DNA of 64,000 bases. Origin: Natrialba magadii ATCC 43099. GTDB lineage: Archaea > Halobacteriota > Halobacteria > Halobacteriales > Natrialbaceae. Location: NCBI RefSeq assembly GCF_000025625.1, contig NC_013922.1, forward strand, positions 1 through 64,000. Direction: 5' to 3'. Each line of letters starts with the position of its first letter. The stretch's first letter is position 1. Made by a program: the position numbers and the translations under genes. Below are positions 48,399 to 57,608 of this stretch, piece after piece. The notes beneath the pieces are model-generated. The model was not told the DNA's origin. It made no database searches and worked only from the letters and a program-made list of their open reading frames with translations.

Positions 48399-49481
48399 AT
48401 GGAGACGACCCACCGCGTCTTCGTCGGTGACTCTCGTGACCTCGCCGCAGTCGGCGATGACACCGTCGAACTCGTCGTCACGTCCCCGCCGTACCCCATG
48501 ATCGAAATGTGGGACGACCTCTTCACCGAGCTCGACCCCGCCATCGGCGACGCACTCGAGTCCGGCGCGGGTCGTCGGGCGTTCGAGGCGATGCACGCCC
48601 AGCTCGATCGCGTCTGGGACGAGGTCGAGCGAGTGCTCGTCGACGGCGGCATCGCCTGTATCAACGTCGGCGACGCGACCCGATCGGTCGACGGGAGCTT
48701 TCGCGTCTTCTCGAATCACGCGCGGGTACTCGAGGCGTTCGAGTCGCGCGGCTTCGATCCGTTGCCGGACGTGCTCTGGCGAAAGCCGACGAACAGCGCC
48801 GCGAAGTTCATGGGCAGCGGGACGCTGCCACCGAACGCCTACGTGACGCTCGAACACGAGTACGTGCTGCTCTTTCGCAACGGCGGCGAGAGTCGCTCCT
48901 TCGAACCCGGCGCAGACCGTCGCTACGAGGCGGCGTACTTCTGGGAGGAACGAAACAACTGGTTTTCGGACGTCTGGACCGACGTGAAGGGTGAGTTACA
49001 GCACCTCGAACAGCCCGACAATACCGAGCGGAGCGGCCAGGACACCGATCTTCGAGACCGTTCCGCTGCCTACCCGTTCGAGATCCCCTACCGGCTCATC
49101 ACGATGTACTCCGCGTATGGCGATACAGTGCTCGACCCCTTCTGGGGAACCGGGACGACGACGCTGGCCGCGATGTGTGCCGGGCGCCACTCGATCGGAC
49201 AGGAACTCGAGACCGGGTTCCGTGACGTCTTCGACGAGCGAGTCGAGCGGGTGCCATCGCTTTCGCGCTCCGTTGGGCAAGCGCGTCTCGAGCGCCACCG
49301 CGAGTTCGTCGAGCAGCGCCGTGCGGAGGGCAAGGAGCCATCGTACGACGCAGTTCACTACGATACGTCCGTAGTGACCAAGATGGAACGGGAACTGCTC
49401 TTCCGTGAGGTCGTCGAGACGGAACCGATCGACGACGGCTACCGCGCCATACACGAACCCCTGTTCGACGAGGGCCGATAG
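48399..49481 (+). CDS. Orphan SPPY-type DNA methyltransferase (candidate CTAG N4-cytosine enzyme)
   Basis: 360-residue beta-class methyltransferase: catalytic motif TSPPYP (about 28-33) first, AdoMet-binding motif LDPFWGTGTT (about 245-254) later. SPPY is typical of N4-cytosine methylases. No restriction endonuclease gene is adjacent. Haloferax volcanii and many haloarchaea carry one conserved orphan enzyme that makes N4-methylcytosine in CTAG; size and motif order fit it, but the target is inferred. ATG 48399 is chosen over a GTG three codons upstream. Confidence 0.85.
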   Translation: METTHRVFVGDSRDLAAVGDDTVELVVTSPPYPMIEMWDDLFTELDPAIGDALESGAGRRAFEAMHAQLDRVWDEVERVLVDGGIACINVGDATRSVDGSFRVFSNHARVLEAFESRGFDPLPDVLWRKPTNSAAKFMGSGTLPPNAYVTLEHEYVLLFRNGGESRSFEPGADRRYEAAYFWEERNNWFSDVWTDVKGELQHLEQPDNTERSGQDTDLRDRSAAYPFEIPYRLITMYSAYGDTVLDPFWGTGTTTLAAMCAGRHSIGQELETGFRDVFDERVERVPSLSRSVGQARLERHREFVEQRRAEGKEPSYDAVHYDTSVVTKMERELLFREVVETEPIDDGYRAIHEPLFDEGR

Positions 49482-49595
49482 CAGCCGGATACAGTTCACG
49501 ATACGCTTCATTCCGTTCAACAGCTGACAGAACGTCCTTTGACACAGCCACCAGTACTTTTGGTGGTTCACGTCAGTGTGTCGGTTGTGACCACT

Positions 49596-51263
49596 GTGAA
49601 CGACTCAATCGATCTCGATCGCTTCGATTCGAAACGGTCGACGGCGTACGCGAAACGAGGGATGGTTGCGACCAGTCAGCCGCTTGCAGCGCAAGCTGGC
49701 GTCTCTATACTACAGGATGGCGGGAACGCTTTCGACGCAGCCGTTGCGACGGCGGCCGCGCTCAACGTCGTCGAGCCGACATCGACGGGTCTGGGCGGCG
49801 ACGTGTTTGCACTCTATCGCACCGCAGACGGCGAAGTTGGTGCAATGCGCTCCTGTGGTGGCGCACCGGCCGATACGTCGATTGAGACGGTTCGGGAGTC
49901 CCTCCGCGAGTCCGATGATCCGGGCCAGTACTACCCCGAATCGCGCGGCTACGCGGTCGACGGTGAGACCGACGAAGACGAACTCGAGATGCCCTTCCTC
50001 GGTCCTCACGCGGTCACGGTACCCGGCACGGCCCGCGGCTGGGAGGCGACCGTAGAGAAACTCGGCCAGAAGACGCTCGGCGACGTCCTCGAACCGGCGA
50101 TTCATTACGCGACGGAAGGCTATCCGGTCTCGCCGATCATCGCCAGCCACTGGAGCGGTGCTGAGGAGCTATTCACGGACGAAAACGCCCGTGAGGCGTA
50201 CCTCTTCGATGACGAGAGCCCAGAGCCGGGGCAGGTCGTTACCCTGCCGAAACTCGGCGAGTCGATGCAACAAATCGCCGACGAGGGGGCAGACGCCTTC
50301 TACGAGGGGGAGATCGCGGACGCCATCGTCGAGGAAATTCAGGACGCTGGCGGGGTTATGAGCCACGACGACCTCGCTTCCTTCGAGCCAGAGTTCATCG
50401 ACCCCGTCGAGACGACGTACAACGGTGCGACGGTGTACGAACTCCCGCCGAACAATCAGGGACTCATCGCACTCGAGGCGCTCAATATCGCCGAGGAGAT
50501 CGGCGCGGGTGAGTACGACTACGACTCGCCAGAGCGCATCCACGCCTTCGCAGAGGCGATGAAACTGGCGTTCGTCGACGGCCACCATTACATCACGGAC
50601 CCCGAGTACGAGACGGTCCCGCCGCTCGCATCCAAGTCGTACGCGCGCGAGCGGGCGAACGCGATCGGCGACGCCCCGATTCAGGACCCTGCAGTCGGCG
50701 TTCCGAACGCGAACGCTGAGGATGCCGACACCGTACTGCTGACCGTTGCGGACGACGAGGGCAACCTTGTCTCCTACATCAACTCCAGATTCGCCGGCTT
50801 CGGCAGCGGTCTCGTCGCGGGCGAAACGGGTATCGCGCTCCAGAACCGCGGCGCGTCGTTCTCGCTCGATCCGGACCACCCGAACAGTCTGGAGGCCGGC
50901 AAACGGCCGTTCCACACGCTCGTTCCCGCCATCGCGAAACTCGACGAGGACGACTGGCTCGCCTTCGGCGTGATGGGCGGCTACATGCAGCCACAGGGCC
51001 ACCTTCAGGTCCTCTCGAATCTGATCGACTACGACATGTCACTGCAGGACGCTCTCGACGCGCCGCGCTGGCGCTACCGCGAGGACGGTACTCTGGGCGT
51101 CGAGGAACGACTTCCAGCGCTGGCGAAACTCGCTCGAAAGGGCCACGACGTCGGCGTCCTGCCGCCGGTGATGTTCGGCGGTGCCCAGATCGTCCGTCAG
51201 AACGGCGACGCGCTTTCAGGGGCGACAGAGCCGCGCAAAGACGGCGCTGCAATCGGCTACTGA
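49596..51263 (+). CDS. ggt: Gamma-glutamyltransferase (Ntn hydrolase)
   Basis: 555 residues from the GTG at 49596. N-terminal SQPLAAQAGVSILQDGGNAFDAAVATAAALNVVEPTSTGLGGD is the typical GGT opening, and the self-cleavage/nucleophile Thr is in DADTVLLTVADDEGN (about residue 379). The family C-terminal blocks NRGASFSLDPDHPN, GKRPFHTLVPAI and GVMGGYMQPQGHLQVL are present. No signal peptide is visible, so it is probably cytoplasmic, transferring or hydrolysing gamma-glutamyl groups (haloarchaea use gamma-glutamylcysteine). No ATG lies in the first part; GTGs at 49587 and 49596 are both possible, following a TATA-like GTACTTTTGG at 49552. Confidence 0.92.
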   Translation: MNDSIDLDRFDSKRSTAYAKRGMVATSQPLAAQAGVSILQDGGNAFDAAVATAAALNVVEPTSTGLGGDVFALYRTADGEVGAMRSCGGAPADTSIETVRESLRESDDPGQYYPESRGYAVDGETDEDELEMPFLGPHAVTVPGTARGWEATVEKLGQKTLGDVLEPAIHYATEGYPVSPIIASHWSGAEELFTDENAREAYLFDDESPEPGQVVTLPKLGESMQQIADEGADAFYEGEIADAIVEEIQDAGGVMSHDDLASFEPEFIDPVETTYNGATVYELPPNNQGLIALEALNIAEEIGAGEYDYDSPERIHAFAEAMKLAFVDGHHYITDPEYETVPPLASKSYARERANAIGDAPIQDPAVGVPNANAEDADTVLLTVADDEGNLVSYINSRFAGFGSGLVAGETGIALQNRGASFSLDPDHPNSLEAGKRPFHTLVPAIAKLDEDDWLAFGVMGGYMQPQGHLQVLSNLIDYDMSLQDALDAPRWRYREDGTLGVEERLPALAKLARKGHDVGVLPPVMFGGAQIVRQNGDALSGATEPRKDGAAIGY

Positions 51264-51352
51264 GCACGGAAAGAATAAATTACCATTTCTAACCGAAGAC
51301 GTCGGAAATAATTCTGCGCGAAGCTTTTGGTACTGCTGGACGCAGTGGCGGT

Positions 51353-54300
51353 ATGAACGACTGGCTCGAGACTGCCATTCAGGCCGAGCCTTCCGTGCAG
51401 TCGTCCAGTGTCCCTTCCACAATTCGCGTCCTCGTTACCGGGTCGACCTCCCTGCGCGAGACTGTCTCGGAGACACTCGCAGCGAGCGACGTTGCCTCCG
51501 TAATCTCGCCCGCGGCCGAGACAGACGTGGCTGTCAGCGCTGACTCGAGTACCGAGCCACCACCACACTGCCTGCTCACCGACGACCTTGACTCACTTTC
51601 GGACATGGGTCTCCTCGAGGCACCCGAGGGAACTGTGGATTCTGCACCATCCGACCCATCCGAGATGTCCGGCCCAAACGAAGTATCCAACACGCCTGAA
51701 AGATCCGAAACATCCGAAACAGCTGAAACATCCGAAACAGCTGAAACATCTGAAACAGCTGAAACATCTGAAACAGCTGAAGCACTCGAGGCATCCGAAC
51801 CCCCCATAACTCCTGAAACACCCGGCCCACTCGAGTACCCCATCCTCTACGTCTCTCCCGACGATTCCGAGCGAACGGCCACTGACTCGGAGCACATCTC
51901 ACTGTCGTTTGACAGTGAGACAGCCGACGCGACGGATTCGACGACGGGATCACAGACCGAGTCCGCAGAGCCGGCATCGTCAACCACGGCGACGGCCGAG
52001 CCTTCTGTCCCCTCACCACCTCCACTCGAGATCGTTCCACGAGCCATACTGCAGTCCCGTCGCCAACTCGAACACCGGTTACAGCGGACGGTCCAGTTCG
52101 CCGCGCTGACCGAGACAGTCACGGCCCAGCGCGAGTGGTATCGCTCGTTACTCGAACGCTCTGCTGACCTGTTGTTCGTCCTCGACGAGACGGGCGAAAT
52201 CACGTACGTCAGTCCGTCGGCGGCAGACGACTCGAGTGCAGACGAGCCGACCGGTGCGACCGCGGACGACTTGCAGACACTGTGTGGGACCCACTTCCTC
52301 GACAAGGTCCACCCCGACGATACCGACGACGTCCGTGACGCGATCGCAGCCGTCAGAGCGGCCGAAATCGGATCGGCGGAGGCGGTCGAGTACCGGTGTC
52401 GAACCAGCGCGGATACAGAAACCTGGGGGGTCTACGAGGCGACGCTAACGAACCGACTCGACGACGACCCGATCGACGGTATCGTCGTCTCAGTCCGAGA
52501 CGTCACCGAGTATCACCGCGTCGAACGGGAACTGGACGAGTCGTTCCGTCGCGTGACGGATGCGTTCTTCGCCCTCGATGCCGACTGGCGGTTTACCTAC
52601 GTCAACGAACAGGCTGCAGCGACGCTCGATGCCGACAAGGAAACACTGCTCGGCGAACCGATCCTGGACGTCTTTCCGGAGATGGTCGGCACTGACTTCC
52701 AGCGAGCTGCACTCGAGGCGATGGAGGAGCAGGAACTGCGGTCGCTCGAACGCTACTACGGTCCCTACGACCGCTGGATCGAGGCCCGAATCTATCCGTC
52801 ATCGACCGGCGTCTCCGTCTACTTCCGCGACGTGACCGATCGTATCGAGCGCGAACGCAAACTCGAGGTCCGCACTGAACGTCTGCAGGCAATCGTCAAC
52901 AACGCGCCGATCATCCTCTTTACGCTCGACCCCGACGGGACAGTGACGCTGGCCGAAGGGCAGGGACTCGAGCGGCTCGATACGGTCCCGGAGGAAGTCG
53001 TCGGACGGTCCGTCCTCGATCTCTTCGACGACGACCCGAAGGTCCGCGCCGATTTCCACGCCGCACTCGAGGGCTACCCGATTCACGTCCAGAACGAAGT
53101 CGACGGGCAGATACTCGACGCCTGGTGTCGGCCGATTACAGTCGACAGGGGCAGCGGGGAGGCCGTCTCCGGCCCAGCCGACGATGACCAATCCGAGATC
53201 GAACGGATCATCGGCACCGCTGTCGACGTCACCGAGCGCGTCCAGTATCAGGAGACACTCAATGGCCTTCACGACGCCACGAGCCACCTGCTCACCGTCG
53301 AATCGAAGCAGGCCGCCTGTGAGTACATTGTCGACGTTGCCGCTGACGTACTCGACCTCAATGCCTGCGTCTACCGGTTTGACGATCAGCAAAACGAACT
53401 CGTCCGGGCCGCCTACTCGACCGCGTTCGAATCCCTTGCTGGCCCGCCACCACGGCTCCAGCCGGGTGAATGTCTCTCCTGGGAGGCGTTCGTTTCGGAG
53501 ACGCCGTCCGTCTTCGACGATGTGTCGGAGGTTGGCGGTGTGTACGATTCTGAGACTGACGTCAGAAGTACACTCTTCGTCCCGCTTGGCCAACACGGCG
53601 TGCTCGTCGCCACTGCAGCCGAGCCGAACACGTACGACGACGAGACGGTCGAACTGGCCCAGCTATTCGCCCGTACCGCGGAGGCGGCACTCGACCGTAT
53701 CGGCCGAACGCGACGGCTACACGAGCGCGAGCGCGAGCTGAAACAACAGAACGACCGTCTAGAGCGCCTCAATGCGGCAAACCGTGTCCGCCAGGAAATC
53801 GAACAACTGCTGTTGATGGCCGATTCGCGATCCGAAATCGAGCAGGGAATTTGCGACCGGCTCGCTGAACTCGACGGCTGCTCGATGGCCTGGATCGGTG
53901 CGCCGGATCCGAGCGGGAACGAACTCCGCATGCGAGCCCAGGCTGGACGCGACTACGGGTATCTCGACGCCATCACCGTGACGACAGTCGACAACTCGGC
54001 CGCCGAGCCGTCGGGCCGAACCGCACGCACGCGGACACCCACCGCTGTCGACAATATCGCAGACGCCGTCCACGATGGCGACTGGCGCGCCGAAGCTCTC
54101 TCGCAGACGTTCCAGTCGGTGTACGCGGTTCCACTCGTCTACGACGATTTCCTCTACGGCGTGCTCTCGCTCTACGCCGACGACCGGAACGCCTTCGACG
54201 ATCGATTCCGCGAGATGCTCACCGAACTCGGTGAGACGATCGCCTACTCGATCGACGCCGTCAAACGCAGACGCGCCGCTACCGACGACACCCGTACCGA

Positions 54301-55003
54301 AGTCGAACTCGAGATCGACCGTGGCTCGCTTTTCGGTGCCCTCGCGACTCACCTCGACGCGGCGGTCGAACTCGAGGGCGCGACGGCTGGAACGGACGAG
54401 ACGGTCGTCTTCGTGTCCGTGGATACCGCAGCTGAGGACGACGCTACTGTATCGGGAACGGCGGCTGATCGCTTCGATACAGACGAGTTGACGTCCATCA
54501 CGGGTATCGTCGATAGCTCCGTCATCGCCCGTTCAGAAGGGAAGACGCTTCTCCAGCTCCGGATTGTCACTCCCTTTATCGGCTCGGTCGTCGATGCACA
54601 GGGTGGCACGCTTCGATCGGTCTCTGCTGCGGCGGCCGAGCCAACGCGGGCCCGACTCGGCGTCTCCGACGCTGTCGAGATTCGCGACATTATCTCGGGA
54701 CTCAACCGAAACGGGATCGACGCCACGATGATCGCCCGACGCGACCAGCCTGCAGAGACGCCGGTGGCACTCGATGCGGCCAGTCGACGTGTGCTGTTGA
54801 ACCAGCTGACCGAGCGCCAGCGCGAGGTCGTCCAGACGGCCTACCACGGTGGGTTCTTCGATTGGCCGCGTGAAACGACCGGTGAAGAGATCGCAGACTC
54901 ACTCGACATTTCCTCACCGGCGTTTCATAAACACGTTCGCGCGTCGGAGGCCAAACTCTTCGGGACACTGTTCGATGACGTGTTTTCGACAGGGGATGGT
55001 TAA
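51353..55003 (+). CDS. Multi-sensor Bat-type transcription regulator (REC-like, PAS, GAF, HTH_10)
   Basis: 1216 residues. Residues 22-50, 72-80 and 161-168 read as a degenerate receiver domain broken by a low-complexity insert (about 95-150) with four TSETAE units. PAS domains follow at about 260-390, 392-500 and 505-632, then GAF domains at about 640-785 and 815-970, a bacterio-opsin-activator-type domain at 985-1130 and an HTH_10 DNA-binding domain at 1148-1205 (LTERQREVVQTAYHGGFFDWPRETTGEEIADSLDIS in parts). Proteins of this plan regulate light-, oxygen- or redox-linked genes such as bop. No kinase domain is present. A HalOD1 gene follows 107 bases downstream. Confidence 0.9.
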   Translation: MNDWLETAIQAEPSVQSSSVPSTIRVLVTGSTSLRETVSETLAASDVASVISPAAETDVAVSADSSTEPPPHCLLTDDLDSLSDMGLLEAPEGTVDSAPSDPSEMSGPNEVSNTPERSETSETAETSETAETSETAETSETAEALEASEPPITPETPGPLEYPILYVSPDDSERTATDSEHISLSFDSETADATDSTTGSQTESAEPASSTTATAEPSVPSPPPLEIVPRAILQSRRQLEHRLQRTVQFAALTETVTAQREWYRSLLERSADLLFVLDETGEITYVSPSAADDSSADEPTGATADDLQTLCGTHFLDKVHPDDTDDVRDAIAAVRAAEIGSAEAVEYRCRTSADTETWGVYEATLTNRLDDDPIDGIVVSVRDVTEYHRVERELDESFRRVTDAFFALDADWRFTYVNEQAAATLDADKETLLGEPILDVFPEMVGTDFQRAALEAMEEQELRSLERYYGPYDRWIEARIYPSSTGVSVYFRDVTDRIERERKLEVRTERLQAIVNNAPIILFTLDPDGTVTLAEGQGLERLDTVPEEVVGRSVLDLFDDDPKVRADFHAALEGYPIHVQNEVDGQILDAWCRPITVDRGSGEAVSGPADDDQSEIERIIGTAVDVTERVQYQETLNGLHDATSHLLTVESKQAACEYIVDVAADVLDLNACVYRFDDQQNELVRAAYSTAFESLAGPPPRLQPGECLSWEAFVSETPSVFDDVSEVGGVYDSETDVRSTLFVPLGQHGVLVATAAEPNTYDDETVELAQLFARTAEAALDRIGRTRRLHERERELKQQNDRLERLNAANRVRQEIEQLLLMADSRSEIEQGICDRLAELDGCSMAWIGAPDPSGNELRMRAQAGRDYGYLDAITVTTVDNSAAEPSGRTARTRTPTAVDNIADAVHDGDWRAEALSQTFQSVYAVPLVYDDFLYGVLSLYADDRNAFDDRFREMLTELGETIAYSIDAVKRRRAATDDTRTEVELEIDRGSLFGALATHLDAAVELEGATAGTDETVVFVSVDTAAEDDATVSGTAADRFDTDELTSITGIVDSSVIARSEGKTLLQLRIVTPFIGSVVDAQGGTLRSVSAAAAEPTRARLGVSDAVEIRDIISGLNRNGIDATMIARRDQPAETPVALDAASRRVLLNQLTERQREVVQTAYHGGFFDWPRETTGEEIADSLDISSPAFHKHVRASEAKLFGTLFDDVFSTGDG
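51704..51782 (+). repeat. 18-bp in-frame coding repeat (TSETAE units)
   Basis: About four copies of an 18-bp unit built from GAAACATCYGAAACAGCT. It keeps the frame and lengthens a linker inside the degenerate receiver domain. Confidence 0.85.
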
Positions 55004-55110
55004 CTGTTTAACCAGCGGAGATCGGTGTAGTTACACAGTTAACGAGCAGGCTCTTTACAACCAACCGTGAAGGAAGAACTGCCTTCCACGGAAAGCGGGG
55101 GTCAGCAGTA

Positions 55111-55407
55111 ATGACTGAGATTGAGATGACTTCACAATCACCAGTAGCGACAGGGGAGTATACCGTACAGTACGACCGACTTGACGACGAGCCACTGAGC
55201 GTCGCGATCGCGACCGCTGTTGCCACTGTTTGCAACGCAGACGCGACCGAGCTCGAACCACTTCACTACGCCATCAACGCCGATGCACTCGAGCGACTGT
55301 TCGAGCCGCGTGCGAACGGGCTCAGAAACGAGGGGTCTGTCACGTTCGAATACAACGACTGTCTGGTCACTGTGACCGCAGATGGGACGATCCGAGTCGA
55401 ATCGTAA
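55111..55407 (+). CDS. HalOD1 output-domain protein
   Basis: 98 residues, almost entirely HalOD1: SVAIATAVATVCNADATELEPLHYAINADALERLFEP, then GSVTFEYNDCLVTVTADGTIRVE. It follows the Bat-type regulator on the same strand with a 107-base gap, which suggests a shared signalling role. Function of the domain is unproven. Confidence 0.8.
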   Translation: MTEIEMTSQSPVATGEYTVQYDRLDDEPLSVAIATAVATVCNADATELEPLHYAINADALERLFEPRANGLRNEGSVTFEYNDCLVTVTADGTIRVES

Positions 55408-55456
55408 TCGCTGCCCGGTGTACCTGTCCCGGCTTTTACTCACCAATCTGCTTTGG

Positions 55457-55540
55457 TAGCTGTAGCTCGGTATCTATGGCTCGATAGCTGTAGCTTAGTA
55501 GCTGTGGCTCGGTAGCTGTAGCTCGGTAGCTGTAGCTCGG
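55457..55540. repeat. 14-bp tandem repeat, six copies
   Basis: Units of TAGCTGTAGCTCGG or close variants begin at 55457, 55471, 55485, 55499, 55513 and 55527. The array lies between two HalOD1 genes that converge. Confidence 0.85.
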
Positions 55541-55616
55541 TAGCAGCCGCTACTCACTTCGTGGTGAACCTGTCTGGCAACACCACGGTGATCACGGCCG
55601 CTGTTTCCGCCAGCGG

Positions 55617-56030
55617 TCAATCGCTCTGGGCGTCGGCATCCTCCGTCGGATTTGATCCCGATTCTGGATATTGCCGTGGCGTAATCTCGACGGCACCAGT
55701 TCCGTCGACGCGAACTCGATGTCCACGATAGACAAACACAATCTGCGAGAGTCCCTCGGTGGGCGTATATGCTGTCCCAGTCCCTGTTTCTGTGTCGGTA
55801 CCTGTTTCAGTGGTCATCCCAGTTCCTGTTCCTGTTCCCGTTCCCGTTCCGGCCTCTGCGTCAGGCCGTGCACCGATGGCCGTGGCCCGCGTTGTCGATC
55901 GGACCAACACATCGAGTGCACTCGGGTCTATCACTTCGTACAGCGGTGGCTCGAGCTCTGTCGGCTCGAGTCCTTCGATCGCTGCAATCTGCTGGATAAC
56001 GTTTTGACTCGGGTCAATCCCCGTCCCCAT
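55617..56030 (-). CDS. HalOD1 output-domain protein with low-complexity insert
   Basis: 137 residues. The first half, DPSQNVIQQIAAIEGLEPTELEPPLYEVIDPSALDVLV, and the second half, SQIVFVYRGHRVRVDGTGAVEI, are a split HalOD1 domain. Between them lies a Gly-Thr-Glu repeat (GTGTGTGTG, then TETGTDTETGTG). ATG 56030 (MGTGID) is preferred to a start nine codons upstream. It converges on the other HalOD1 gene. Confidence 0.78.
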   Translation of the reverse strand: MGTGIDPSQNVIQQIAAIEGLEPTELEPPLYEVIDPSALDVLVRSTTRATAIGARPDAEAGTGTGTGTGTGMTTETGTDTETGTGTAYTPTEGLSQIVFVYRGHRVRVDGTGAVEITPRQYPESGSNPTEDADAQSD

Positions 56031-56283
56031 GCACCACCCTGCCACACGACCACACATAAATCCGATGATGGTTTTCTGACGGATGGCTGCCGTGCGTCTG
56101 ACGCCTGGCAGACAACCCCGAACCGATCAGTTCGCACTCTCGCTCGTTCCCTGCAGTCTCTTCAGAGACCTGGGTTCTGAGCGAGCGGGACAATGTGTCA
56201 GCGCCACCGCTCTTATCGAATGTAACACTCTACTACCAGTCCCGGCGTTACCACTCGTCTTCGACCTGTGGTGTCGTTACAAA

Positions 56284-56304
56284 TGCCCGGGGAGGGGCTC
56301 GAAC
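56284..56304 (-). other. att site: tRNA 3'-end fragment
   Basis: On the minus strand this reads GTTCGAGC (T loop), CCCTC (T-stem strand), CCCGGGC (acceptor strand) and A (discriminator): the last 21 bases of a tRNA whose first bases would be GCCCGGG. Upstream sequence (GAACCATTT) does not continue the tRNA, so only the 3' end is present. Such fragments are the crossover copies left by integrases that insert into tRNA genes. The intact tRNA should lie to the right, beyond 64000. Confidence 0.75.
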
Positions 56305-56320
56305 AAATGGTTCCGATGCC

Positions 56321-56330
56321 CATATATAAT
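56321..56330 (+). promoter_or_regulatory. TATA box of the integrase gene
   Basis: CATATATAAT, 21-30 bases before the integrase ATG at 56351: spacing for a leaderless mRNA. It lies 17 bases from the att fragment, so excision would separate or keep it depending on the crossover point. Confidence 0.75.
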
Positions 56331-56350
56331 AGGAAGGTATCTACCGGGGT

Positions 56351-57604
56351 ATGTCGAACCGTGACTACCGTTCGCAGATAGAGAATCTGCGTGAACGGGC
56401 GCGTACTTCCGACGAGATCTCCAACGAAGACGGTGAGGCACTGATAAAGTTCAGTAACAGGATGGACCTGTTGCGCTCCGAGTACGGTGATGCTCGCCAT
56501 AAGAAGCTCCTCGGAAACTGTGTCCGTCTGGCCGAAGCTGTCGGTGGGCTCGCTGACGCGCTGGATAACCGGGATTCGGCCGAACAGGTCGTTCGATACA
56601 TCAACCGGACATACGAAAACGAGGAATCGAACCGTGACTACCGGATAGCCCTCCGAATGTTCGGTGAACACACCACCGACGGCGAGGGAAAGCCGGACAG
56701 CATCGACTGGATACCCAGTACATATTCGAGCGACTACAACCCGAAGCCGGATCCGAGTAACATGCTTCGATGGGATGAGGAAATCGTTCCGATGATCGAC
56801 GAAACGCGGAACTCGCGTGACGCCGCGCTCATCGCCACGGCGTGGAACCTCGGAGCGCGTCCGTACGAGCTCCAAGACATCTCCATCGGAGACGTGACGG
56901 ACAGCAATTACGGGATGCAGGTCACGGTGGACGGAAAACGCGGCCAGAGGTCGCCCACGCTGATTCTTGCGGTCCCTCACCTCCAACGGTGGCTCGAGGA
57001 CCATCCTGATCCTGACGACCGTGATGCGCCGCTGTGGTGCAAGCTGACAACGCCCGAACCGATCAGTGATCGGATGTTCCGAAAGATCCTCGAAACAGCG
57101 GCTGACCGAGCCGGGGTCACACGGCCTACAACGCTGTCGAACTTCCGAAAAAGTTGCGCCAGTTACCTCGCCAGCCAAAACGTGAACCAGGCGAATTTGG
57201 AAGCTCACATGGGCTGGAAACAGGGGAGTAGCGTAGCTAGCAGGTATATCGCTATCTTCAGCGGGGAAAGTGAACGTGAGATAGCGAAGGCATACGGGGC
57301 GGAAGTCCAAGAGGACGAACCGGACCCGCTTGTTCCGATAGAGTGCCCGCGATGTACTCGAAAGACGCCGCGTCACAAGGATCAGTGCGCGTGGTGCGGA
57401 CAGATCCTCGAACCTGGAGCTGTCGAACGAATCCAGCGCGAACAACGGGAGATTAGCCGAGATACCCTCAAGATCCTCAAAGAGAACCCGAAGCTCTTGG
57501 AGGAAGTGGAAACGCGACAGGAAATCATTGCGTTTCTGGAGGATCGACCCGAACTCATCGCCCGCGCCAAACGGATGGCAGACGCGGCTGACAGCGACGA
57601 CTGA
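56351..57604 (+). CDS. Tyrosine recombinase/integrase with zinc-ribbon tail
   Basis: 417 residues. Catalytic residues read as Arg170 (NLGARPYELQDI), Arg266 (TLSNFRKSCASYLAS, with Ser263 where the H-x-x-R histidine usually stands), His286 (LEAHMGWK) and Tyr299 (ASRYI). A zinc ribbon follows (CPRC at 332-335, CAWC at 346-349), then a helical C-terminus rich in Glu and Arg. This build is common in haloarchaeal plasmids and proviruses. It should integrate and excise the element at the adjacent tRNA-derived att. A longer frame on the opposite strand is a shadow. Confidence 0.92.
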   Translation: MSNRDYRSQIENLRERARTSDEISNEDGEALIKFSNRMDLLRSEYGDARHKKLLGNCVRLAEAVGGLADALDNRDSAEQVVRYINRTYENEESNRDYRIALRMFGEHTTDGEGKPDSIDWIPSTYSSDYNPKPDPSNMLRWDEEIVPMIDETRNSRDAALIATAWNLGARPYELQDISIGDVTDSNYGMQVTVDGKRGQRSPTLILAVPHLQRWLEDHPDPDDRDAPLWCKLTTPEPISDRMFRKILETAADRAGVTRPTTLSNFRKSCASYLASQNVNQANLEAHMGWKQGSSVASRYIAIFSGESEREIAKAYGAEVQEDEPDPLVPIECPRCTRKTPRHKDQCAWCGQILEPGAVERIQREQREISRDTLKILKENPKLLEEVETRQEIIAFLEDRPELIARAKRMADAADSDD

Positions 57605-57608
57605 CGGG

